NCBI GenBank assembly: GCA_015179045.1
Contig: WHUZ01000006.1
Span: forward strand, 1,550,001-1,614,000
Direction of reading: 5' to 3'
Source: Kalaharituber pfeilii
Taxonomy: Eukaryota > Ascomycota > Pezizomycetes > Pezizales > Pezizaceae
Length of the DNA stretch: 64,000 bases
Shown: positions 55,750 to 64,000 of the stretch, piece by piece
Numbering within the stretch: position 1 is the first letter of the stretch
How the letters are laid out: each line of letters begins with the position of its first letter
The notes under the pieces: model-generated
The model's input: only the letters and a program-made list of their open reading frames with translations
The model's database searches: none
Told to the model about the DNA's origin: nothing
Program-made: the position numbers and the translations under genes

Positions 55750-58544
55750 GGGGTCCGATGTTCTCCTGGATATCAGCAAATAATGCAGGAATTGTATGGA
55801 TAACAATGCAAGCGATGAGCAGAACGAAGGAGAACACTATAGAACATGACGGTGAAGCTGAAGCAGATTCCGTGAGAGGACAAAAGCGGGGAGCGGCAAA
55901 CAGCCGGAATGGCTTGCGCCTGGTGTTTCTATTCTTCTCCTTGCTTCTATTCCAATCTACTATGTATTCGCAAATTGCAAGCTTGTAATCGAGTTCTTGC
56001 TGATGTTTGTGGTTGCTGGTTCTGTATTAGATGTATTGCTAATTTTTTGCTAACTGAATCATTATAAATTTTTTGATCACGTAACCGAGTATATGTACGC
56101 TATCGGCCTATGTAGGGTTGGGCATCTGTCTACTTTTCACTACAAACACGACGTCCCTTCTTTTCCTTTATCTCCTATGAACTTATGTCGTCATAGTCCC
56201 GGGGCAGTATACGAGTAATGATATTAGGGGAAAAAAAAAGAAAAGAGAAAAAAAAAAGACGCCCCTTCCGCTATCGCAGGACCTTCTACACTAATAATTA
56301 CTTAAGGTAAGCGACTACTTTAACTCTAAATGTGGGGATGTCAGCTAGGGTCTTGGCATGAGACTAGTTGTCAGCTTAGCCGCACCATATGCAAGATGGG
56401 ACGCACATCTTCTTTCTGATTCAGCGACCTGACACCGAAACCAAGAACTAATTAGTTGCCATTAACCTCATACAAGCTCAAGAGTTCCTGCAGGCTTCCC
56501 CAAAGAAATACCAGAGCATTTCTGCCGTAGGATGCATCATGTAGTCGAAGCCAAACCCCAATCGTCTCGCGCTCCACACCTACTGTATCAATATAACAAT
56601 TTTTGTTTTTATCAATATGAATACCAATTCTGTAATATTCCGTGATGGTTGCAGTGTGTATCACTTGGGAGAAAATATTCCAGAACTTCTCATGCTGGTA
56701 GGTGTAAGGATGATGGTTTTCGAGAAGCTGGTCTTCTGTTCTCTTCTGAGGTTCCTTTTTGAATACACGAGTGGACCTCTTTGGGTTCCTCCTTCACAAC
56801 AGGAAGGATATGTTCTTACGTGACCATCTGCCAAGTCACTGTTCATATGCATGCAGAACCACCTGGTGTAAGGGTATCTTGTCAACTCAGTATTCGACAT
56901 TGCAGCAGCAAGTTCCCGCAATTGGGCAAGGCAACTGAGTATTTGTAATTAAGCTGTTTCTGATACGAGGGCGCCCTCCCTTGGCGTACCACATCCTTCG
57001 CAGCCGACGGAAAACAACTTGAGCGTACGTTCCTCTCACCTGATAGATATGGCCTTTCCTGGAATCGAATAAGTACATTTACGAAACTTAGATTCAATTC
57101 TTTTCAATTGTTTTCATGAGTGCGCGCTGAACACTCTGCTGCTCTAGACGAACGATATTTCCCAGCGTCTCCCTAATTGAACCGGACCACATTTAATAAT
57201 ATTATACATTCTCATTGCTATCAGTGCGGGGAAGACGTAGGTACAACGCAAGGACAGGCTTGGCACGAGGAGCACGTGGAGATAAGGATAGCACGTGAGG
57301 AATATTGGGGTGTATATATGGTATTCTGTGCTGTCCTTCATACAACTAACAATCTCTTCTCTGTTCTTTCGCAACCGCACTGTCGCATTAGTAGTCATTC
57401 GTTCCGCCAGCTCTCACCGCTCCGGTCCATCGCAAGGCAGTAAGTGGATACTATCTGTTGTCTTACATTGATCCCCTTCGAACCGGAGAGCTGTGGCTAG
57501 AACGGAAGTACGATTCGACCATTCGCATCTTGGGCATACCTTCGGATTCGCATATTTGGACACCCTCGCATCCTACCTTGGCACCGTAATAGCCTCGTCC
57601 CCAGGCGGTTGTAGAAGCCTGAGATTAGCTAATCGGGTGATCACGTGAGTGCCAAGAACTGTAATTATAATAAAAACTGTCACTTATATATACAACCGCC
57701 TGGAGGCATTGTTGCAATTCTATCTCGAGCGAAACCACTTCGCGCCGGAGGTCGAAATCGTAATGGATTCGGAGCATGTATTACGGAGCCGTAATGTTCC
57801 GCGTACTTTTTTATCAAATACACTACTTCCTATGGAGAGCTTGAGGGGGTTCTGGGGGTGCCGCCCAGCTATGTAAGTCCAGTATTAAGTTCTTCTACTA
57901 CCTCTGCATAGCCAATTAATTATAGGAACTTTTATCCGGAATTGTTCCTTATAGGTATAGCCTCGTTCCCTACAATTAGGTATCATAACTAGTTAATTAC
58001 TGGAGAATGGGGCTAATATAGGTGGGTAGTGTGGGAGGGAACAGACGGAAGTACTGAGGAGGGGAATGAGAACACACAATAGTAAAGAACTAGAGATAAC
58101 CACGAGGCACAGAGACAAAGACCGATTCACTGTATTGAAGAGGACTATAAAACACTGCAAGACGGACAGAATAACCACCCCGGTTATACTGTGATCACCC
58201 TCGGCGATGATGATGATGATAGAAAGCCTCCTTCTCCCCCTCCTTATATACCCATCCCCCTCTGGTCCCCTCCCCCCTTGTGGTAATCGCCGCTCCTCAG
58301 TCCCTCAGGGCCCTCCTTCCCTCTCGGGTAGTCTCACCTAGGCTGTCATGGTCTCCCTTTCCCCCTTGGGTAGTCTCATCTAGGCCTTCATGGTCCCCCC
58401 TTCCATCTTGAGTTATCATCCACCGTTGCATCATCCTGCGCCAAGATTCCCACAGTAGGCAGTAACTAGTAACTGGATAGCTACCTATAGCTAGCCAGTT
58501 AGACTAAACTTCAAGACAGAGAGAGTTGGACCTAAAAGAGTCGG
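55750..58544. other. Intergenic with LINE tail and LTR-like stretch
   Basis: No supported gene. Holds a LINE 3' end at about 56150-56262, an LTR-like stretch at about 58018-58260 (on the minus strand: TATATAAGGAGGGGG followed by pyrimidine-rich sequence) and two 48-bp imperfect repeats around GGTAGTCTCACCTAGGCTGT at 58321-58418. Confidence 0.4.
56150..56262 (+). mobile_element. Isolated LINE 3' end with A-rich tail
   Basis: TATCTCCTATGAACTTATG, a diverged CATAGTCCCGGGGCAG core and GAGTAATGATA followed by an A/G-rich tail correspond to the 3' ends at about 22130-22237 and 23660-23755. It is probably a 5'-truncated insertion. Target duplication not identified. Confidence 0.6.
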
Positions 58545-59345
58545 ACTTACTGGAATTGAAGTTAATAACTCTTAGAATAATATACAGAAAGTTACTATCC
58601 ACTAGGTCAAACAGACACTTGACTAGCAATGCTTATATAGCACTTATTTATGTAACTATGACACCATTCCAGCTTGTCGTATATTCCTTGTCACATATAC
58701 ATATTTTATACTACTCACCTCTGGATTATAATCAAAACTTTCAGAAATGATATTTTCTATTATGAGAAACTAATTCCGGATGCCAGCTATATTATATTCT
58801 ACTCTAATTTGATTCTCAGTGCTACTATCATCTACTCCGATACTATTATACTTATTAGTAAGGCCATTACTAAGTAGTTATATAGAACTACTTAGCTCCG
58901 GAGTATAGTAAAAATTTCAAAAATAGTATTCTTCATCATAAGGAACTCATTCCGGACGCCCGCTACACTGCGCATTAGTTTGACTCTCAGTAGAAAGTAG
59001 TACTGCTATACTCCACTGCCACTAGTACACCATTGGGCGAAGCCATTGCCAGATAGCTGTATAGAACTACTCAGCTCCGGAGTATGATAAAACTCTTAGA
59101 AATAATATACTTCACTATGAGAAACTTATTCCGGACACCAGCTACACTCCGTCCGCATTAGTTTGACTCTCTAGAAAGTTGTACTGCTATACCCTACCGC
59201 TACATACTACTGGGCAAGGCCATTGCCAGATAGGTGTATAGAACTACTCAGCTCCGGAGTATGATAAAACTCTCGGAAATAATATGCTTCACCCTAAGAA
59301 ACTCATTCCGGATGCCAGCTACACTCCACATTAGTTTGATTCTCA
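58545..59345 (-). repeat. Tandem array of about 178-bp units, four copies plus partial
   Basis: The block GAAACTCATTCCGGATGCCAGC (variants) recurs at about 58765, 58942, 59123 and 59299, that is, every 176-181 bases. It is preceded in each unit by TAGAACTACTCAGCTCCGGAG and followed by CATTAGTTTGA. A further copy lies at about 60320-60385, beyond the helicase remnant. Read on the minus strand each unit encodes a variant of RVKLMRSVAGVRNEFLMMK, the same sequence found at the start of the helicase-like frame. Confidence 0.8.
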
Positions 59346-59429
59346 ATGTATACCTTATTGACCATGTATAAATACTACCTACATTGGCTAATAGAATCAC
59401 AATGCGTGGTACCGGAATTGAAAAAAGAC

Positions 59430-60384
59430 TACACTAACGTATTCGGGCAAGTCGATTTTTATATTCCGGTCGAAATCCAGAGTCCCCCCACTTCCAAATA
59501 CAATGAGCCTCATCCACGGCAATGTACGAGAGGTTTTTCACGAACGGAGATTTCTTGTCGTGCGCGATGACCCTCCAGAAGTATGAAGCATTGGATAACA
59601 GAATCTCGGGGATGCATACACCATCCGATATCGCCCTTTCTTAATATCTGGCCAAAGCGATGGGTTACTCGCAACTGTGTCTCCTGTCAGAGGCTCAGAG
59701 CACACGCCGGAATGTTCTTTCTACACATCAACTCCGCCTGCAATGTATTAGCTTCTCTCTCCGGAGCAAAATTAGAATTACTCAATCCAATCATATCGCA
59801 ATAATTTTTAATGGTGATATTACTAAGCACGTCGCATTTCCAGAAAGCATGGGCATTTGGAACACCAAAGACTTTCCTGAACCACACCCTGCAATCACCA
59901 CTGCATCCTGCTTTTCCATAATCACACTCGCCACAGCCAATTGCCAATCTTTAGCATGGAATCCGAAGCTTTTTAGAATATTCACCCTGAATGTTCTCTC
60001 TTTGTTCATGTTTCGCTTTCCCTGACTAAGTGGTTTCCACCATATATCGCCCACGTCCCCCCAAGCACACTCCTGCTCTCTCTCCTCAGTCAATTGTAGG
60101 AAATCCTCATCCGGAATTGTATCAAATTTATCCTGAGAGGTTGTAACTTCGATTCCGGTGACTCCGCCCCCTCCGGACCCAATTCCGGCCGTCTCGGAGG
60201 CTTGTGTTGAAGATTCTGCAACATTGGCCTGCAGTATGACCTCGATACCCTGCCCCTTCCCCCACATGCCTCCGACCGCCCCGGAACCGCCTCCGACCAC
60301 CCCAAAACCCCCGGAAATATCAGTTTCTGTCATAAGGAACTCATTCCGGATGCCGGCTAGACTCCGCGTTAGTTTGATCCTCAA
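59430..60384 (-). pseudogene. RecQ-like DEAH helicase fragment with frame breaks
   Basis: On the minus strand a 197-codon open frame (60384 to 59791) ends in a RecQ-type N-lobe: WQLAVASVIMEKQDAVVIAG, Walker A GCGSGKS, FQMPML and CLVISPLKII (motif Ia). After a break, other frames give RYRMVYASPEILLS, NLSYIAVDEAHCIWKWGD and FRPEY, the DEAH box and RecQ-type aromatic region. At least two frame changes and stops interrupt it, and no C-terminal helicase lobe was found. RecQ-like helicases of this kind are known at chromosome ends of several fungi. Such a location is only an inference here. Its 5' end overlaps the tandem unit described at 58545-59345. Confidence 0.8.
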
Positions 60385-60981
60385 AGGGGGGTTGCGCCGT
60401 GTGCCTCATAGACGATGATCCTAGATACCCAACAACTCCGAATTGGCATCCTACCTAAATCTTCTAAAGTATTTAACATCTCCTTATCTGAACGCACTTG
60501 AATTTACCGAAACCCTCAAGCTGTGCGAGGCCTAAGGTCTGGGATGTTGATCGATGGAGTGGAGGGAATGGATGGGGGAATAGATGGACACCCGAAGACA
60601 ATCTCCCACGGAGTCCTTTGTGCCAAGTCCATTCGCAATGCCCCTCAATGAACTCCGGAAATCAGACCTTGATGTACTTTCATGAGACTGATTGTAGTAG
60701 GGTCGCCATCATTCCCAAGTATGTCATAATCAACTTGCAATAGATATTAAATTTTCTAACAATTGTTACGCCACCTTACATTCCTCCTGAGAGCACAAAA
60801 GCTATCTACATCATTTCCGAATTATTTCATCACCACTGACATTCCTCTAATGTATTCCAACCTTCTTTGGAAAGCCAAAACAGCAACAATATGTAGCCTG
60901 ATCCCTATCCATCAAATTACCTTCTGATTACCCCACCATCCCCATTTGAGCAACTATCCCCGGATCATTTGAGTCCTAAAT
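60385..60981. other. Intergenic, no gene recognised
   Basis: No domain or RNA signal found. GC-moderate, with short open frames only. Confidence 0.4.
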
Positions 60982-61655
60982 TTAAACATCTTCCCAACCT
61001 AGACTCGGATTTGGTGAAGACGATAGGGCTCCCGAAGCCACACCGGGACCTCCCAATCCAGAGGCTGGGCTTGACATCATACTCCCCATGCTTCCACCTG
61101 CGCGTAAAGGAGTCTGAGGCGGTCCCACATGCTCGCCACGGCCCATTGAGAACATGTTCATTGGTGGACACATCTGTCCGCCCCCTCCAAAACCGTACAT
61201 CCCATAATTCCCTCCGTAGTATGGGGGCCCCGGCTGCATAGCGTAGGGATAGTTTGGCATCTGCCCCGCTCTGCCATACCCTCCAAGCGGCAATGGCATC
61301 CCCATAATGCCCCCAAAACACCTGACATCTTCCTATTGATATTAATTTTATTAATTGCCACTTGAATGTAGTAGGAACTCATGGTGTTCTTACCCTTCCA
61401 ATCTCCAACATCCTCCGCACTCAACAGTAATTGTACAATCACTGGATCCATCGCCGGACGACCCCCTACCTCAGAGACTGTATCGGCGAGGACTTTTACA
61501 TCCTCACTGATCCCAGGGGAACCAGAGATGGACCCCGCAGAGTGTGGAACTGGTACCTCTTCCTCACTTTTGATAATCCGCCCATCTTCAGCAATTTGCT
61601 TGCTACCTCTCCCCCTCTTCGCCGCTGGTGCGCACCCATTTGCTGTTGAAACGGA
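60982..61655 (-). pseudogene. Fragment of a Gly/Met/Pro-rich protein, one-base frame break
   Basis: The minus-strand frame gives a basic/acidic segment (AAKRGRGSKQIAEDG), DPVIVQLLLSAEDVGDW and YYIQVAINKININRKM. It then breaks at the C run 61312-61316 (G run on the sense strand). One extra base joins it to a Gly/Met/Pro/Tyr-rich tail (GMPLPLGGYGRAGQMPNYPY) that ends GWEDV and stop at 60982. The upstream end lies within about 20 bases of the copia LTR edge, so the element may have cut the gene. Family not recognised. Confidence 0.45.
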
Positions 61656-61671
61656 TCATCCCTCACATCCC

Positions 61672-61897
61672 TGTTGTTGTGAAACGTCTATGTAGATCAT
61701 GTTTACCGCGCGCTTGATGTTGCTTATGCTTATTGTTAGTTCTGCGCTTACATCTATATTTGGTTTATTTGGATCTTTATTCATGTATATAAGTATGCGA
61801 TTCTTGCAACTCTTCACTGAATAGACTCAACGGTATCGACCTCAGATTCCTTCGCCTGAATACATATCGCCCTCAACTGCGTGAACTCCGTAGGACA
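61672..61897 (+). repeat. 5' LTR of a Ty1/copia element (approximate ends)
   Basis: Begins TGTTGTTGTGAAACG, carries TATATAA near 61784-61790 as the likely promoter, and ends at a CA about ten bases before the primer site. The 3' LTR is beyond the window, so ends are not confirmed. Confidence 0.6.
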
Positions 61898-61905
61898 TAT
61901 ACGTG

Positions 61906-61922
61906 ATAGGTTATGAGCCCGG
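61906..61922 (+). promoter_or_regulatory. Primer-binding site complementary to the initiator Met-tRNA anticodon region
   Basis: TAGGTTATGAGCCCGG is the reverse complement of a Met-tRNA anticodon stem-loop (GGGCTCATAACC). Copia-type elements are known to prime from such an internal tRNA site and not from the 3' end. Confidence 0.6.
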
Positions 61923-62040
61923 CTTGACGCCGAAATACGATCTACGACCCATAATCTCCTGCGTCCTCCGCTGTTGTTAAGTCTCTTCTTTTATTTTTTT
62001 CTGCTTTCGCCCTCTCGCTTTCTACCATTTTAATTTCCAA

Positions 62041-64000
62041 ATGGTCCAAGACTCCGACTCCTCCTCTTCCACAACCTCTACTTCTACTACTACCACTTGG
62101 CACCTGCCAGCGTACAAGATAGATGACTTCACCAAATTATCTGGCCAGTCCAACTATCAAACCTGGGCAGCGCAAGCTAAAATACACCTGGAAACAGTAG
62201 AAGTTTGGGACATTGTTGAAGGGAGCGAAACCAAGCCTACCTCCGATCCTCACAATAATTGGAAAAGAAAAAACAACTTCGCAAAGTCGCTCCTATTGCG
62301 AATGGTAGAGGATCAACATACCCATTTGATCTCACAGAATGAAACGGCTGCTACAGCATGGAAAGCGATTGAGGATAAATTTGACCGCAAGAATGTCGTA
62401 TCGGTCTTCACCTCCCTCTTCGTCATACTCGACTTCAGGAAGGATGAATCAACCTCTATGATCGAACACATACAGAACTGGGAGGCGAATTGGGACCGGT
62501 TTGCCCATAGAATCAACTCCACGAAGGATACCGATGATGCGTACTTACGAGGCTTTAAGTTAGCATGGACGGATGAGAAATTCAAAATGAACCTCCTCAT
62601 TCATTCTCTTCCACCATCTAAGCAACAAACAAAAGAAACTCTGCTTGCTCGCCCTGATCTCACCTACAATGATTGCCGGACCTCACTTCTTGAAGGAGAT
62701 ACCACTACTTCCTCCGGAAATGCTCTTGTGGCTGGTGATAACAAGAAGCAGAGAAATAAGCCCTCCGGCAAAGGCAAGCAACAGAATAAAGGAAAAGGAA
62801 AGGCTGATGTAGGGCCCAATGAATGCAATTGGTGCAAGAAGCAAGGCCTTAACTATATTGGTCATATTCACGCCACCTGCACTCTGCTCAAGGACCATCA
62901 GTCAAAACTCACCGCACTCAAAGCCTCAGCAATTGGTACAGCAAATCTCGCCTTCGCCTCTGCCTCCGACTCTGCCTCCGACAGCACCTCCGCCTCTACC
63001 CCCAATCCCTCTGATATCTCGCTTGGTTACGCCATGATTGCCTCTCAACCTCAGGGTAATACTGCACTGAAAAGTGCATTAGACAAAACATATGAGGTAT
63101 GGTTCTTTGACACAGCCGCCTCACACCATATCACCGCTGACTATACCCACCTAGAAAATCCAGTTCTAGCCCGTGTAGGGATTAGAGTTGGAGGTGGTAG
63201 GGTGCTATTTAGTACTCATAAAGGTACAGTCAAGCTGAATGTGGAGGTTGGTGGCCAGGTCATTGAACTTACTCTGTCATCTGTTTTGTATATACCCGGG
63301 TGGAATGAAGGATCTCTTATTTCATGGAATCAAATTGCGGGTTTGAGAAGATTTCGGATAGTTGGCGAAGATGATTGGATTCAAATTAGGAATAAGGCGG
63401 ACAATAAAGTTTGTTTTATTGGAAAACGTGAACATGGTCTCATCCAAGTGCCTGTTTTAGCAAAACACGGAACTGCATATCTCTCCTCCGTCCAATACTG
63501 GCATGAAGCTCTAGGTCATACCTCTCCTCAGCTATGGCCTTCTGCTAAGGAACGATATGTTGATGGTGACTGCATTCCAAAACGCCCATCCTCTTTCTTC
63601 TGCAATACTTGCGCTCAATACAACTCTCAATACAGGACCCCTACCTCCAGAGAAGTCCGTGCGACTACTCTATTTGATCTAATTCATACAGATATCGCCG
63701 GTCCATTTTCGGTCCAATCTCTGGGTGGCAACCTCTACTATATGACCTTTATTGATGATTACTCAAGATATGCTGAAATACGCTTCTTGAGACGCAAGAG
63801 TGAGGCAGTCTACAACCTCAAATCACTCTGCGCAGTAATCTACAATAGAACAGGAAGATATCCTCGTTCCATAAGGTCTGATAGAGGTGGTGAGTATGTC
63901 AATAATGAGTGGAAAGCCTACTGTACTGAAAACGGTATTATCCACGAAACTACTGCTGCCCACTCCCCAGAGTCCAATGGTGTGGCTGAGAGATACAACC
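62041..64000 (+). CDS. Ty1/copia Gag-Pol polyprotein, 5' part, truncated by window edge
   Basis: The frame is open from ATG 62041 to the last base, 653 codons. A Ser/Thr-rich start precedes a copia Gag domain (KLSGQSNYQTWAAQAKIHLE, AWKAIEDKFD). A zinc-knuckle-like CNWCKKQGLNYIGHIHATC lies near residue 262, with wider spacing than the usual CX2CX4HX4C. The protease motif WFFDTAASHH is near 356. The pre-integrase zinc domain has YWHEALGH and FCNTCAQ at about 487-524. The integrase core has IHTDIAGPF, FIDDYSRY, RSDRGGEY and ESNGVAERYN, giving the D-D-E set. No stops or frameshifts are visible, so it may be young and active. Reverse transcriptase and RNase H would lie to the right, in the copia order. 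Confidence 0.92.
   Translation, partial: MVQDSDSSSSTTSTSTTTTWHLPAYKIDDFTKLSGQSNYQTWAAQAKIHLETVEVWDIVEGSETKPTSDPHNNWKRKNNFAKSLLLRMVEDQHTHLISQNETAATAWKAIEDKFDRKNVVSVFTSLFVILDFRKDESTSMIEHIQNWEANWDRFAHRINSTKDTDDAYLRGFKLAWTDEKFKMNLLIHSLPPSKQQTKETLLARPDLTYNDCRTSLLEGDTTTSSGNALVAGDNKKQRNKPSGKGKQQNKGKGKADVGPNECNWCKKQGLNYIGHIHATCTLLKDHQSKLTALKASAIGTANLAFASASDSASDSTSASTPNPSDISLGYAMIASQPQGNTALKSALDKTYEVWFFDTAASHHITADYTHLENPVLARVGIRVGGGRVLFSTHKGTVKLNVEVGGQVIELTLSSVLYIPGWNEGSLISWNQIAGLRRFRIVGEDDWIQIRNKADNKVCFIGKREHGLIQVPVLAKHGTAYLSSVQYWHEALGHTSPQLWPSAKERYVDGDCIPKRPSSFFCNTCAQYNSQYRTPTSREVRATTLFDLIHTDIAGPFSVQSLGGNLYYMTFIDDYSRYAEIRFLRRKSEAVYNLKSLCAVIYNRTGRYPRSIRSDRGGEYVNNEWKAYCTENGIIHETTAAHSPESNGVAERYN

Noticed and set aside
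58545..59345. CRISPR-like regular repeats
   Set aside because: Units are about 178 bp with no short repeat/unique spacer alternation, and the DNA is eukaryotic.

Overview
The window reads as nuclear DNA of a filamentous ascomycete (Pezizomycotina). Introns are mostly 40-130 bp, GT-AG, with branch sites of the CTAAC/CTGAC type. The gene set includes fungal STAND/NACHT-ankyrin proteins, a fungal-type PAM17, a secreted bicupin and a chromodomain protein. Gene density is low and repeats are abundant. A repeat-rich genome of the Pezizomycetes kind would fit, but that is a guess from gene style and not from a search.

Layout. 0.8-3.2 kb: a protein-kinase-like gene with a frame break. 3.2-6.8 kb: intergenic DNA with small inverted and dispersed repeats. 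6.8-10.7 kb: a head-to-head pair, mitochondrial import motor gene PAM17 (minus) and a chromodomain/AT-hook gene (plus). 11.4-16.3 kb: a repeat island holding one copy of a 0.45-kb direct repeat, a decayed Ty3/gypsy-type integrase, a 1.94-kb element with perfect 33-bp terminal inverted repeats, and a long imperfect inverted duplication into one arm of which a 0.44-kb MITE-like element has jumped. 16.4-22.0 kb: a nine-exon NACHT-ankyrin receptor gene (NLR1) whose last exon runs without a stop into ORF1 of a LINE. The LINE remnant extends to 23.75 kb, lacks its reverse transcriptase, and is itself interrupted by a short 3'-end LINE insertion with a target-site duplication. 24.5-25.0 kb: second copy of the 0.45-kb repeat. 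25.3-26.5 kb: a two-helix membrane protein of unknown function. 30.34 kb: tRNA-Cys(GCA). 31.5-34.9 kb: two unrecognised single-exon genes. 37.7-42.5 kb: a second nine-exon NACHT-ankyrin gene (NLR2) with eleven near-identical 102-bp ankyrin units. 47.8-48.6 kb: a secreted cysteine-rich protein with an ARB_07466-like C-terminal domain. 54.0-55.7 kb: a secreted bicupin oxalate decarboxylase. 58.5-60.4 kb: a tandem array of about 178 bp units next to a broken RecQ-like helicase. 61.7 kb to the right edge: the 5' part of a Ty1/copia element, intact as far as it can be seen.

Themes. The two NLR genes share domain order and intron positions, including a 25-nt exon that encodes only the P-loop, so they are old paralogues with different N-terminal and repeat domains. 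They are candidate intracellular surveillance (heterokaryon-incompatibility type) receptors. The oxalate decarboxylase and the ARB_07466-like protein are the recognisable secreted proteins. The most unusual object is the NLR1/LINE ORF1 joint reading frame. Four protein-coding regions show a one-base deficit at C/G runs, which points to consensus error in the sequence and should be settled before any of them is called a pseudogene. No CRISPR array, rRNA gene or bacterial-style operon was seen.
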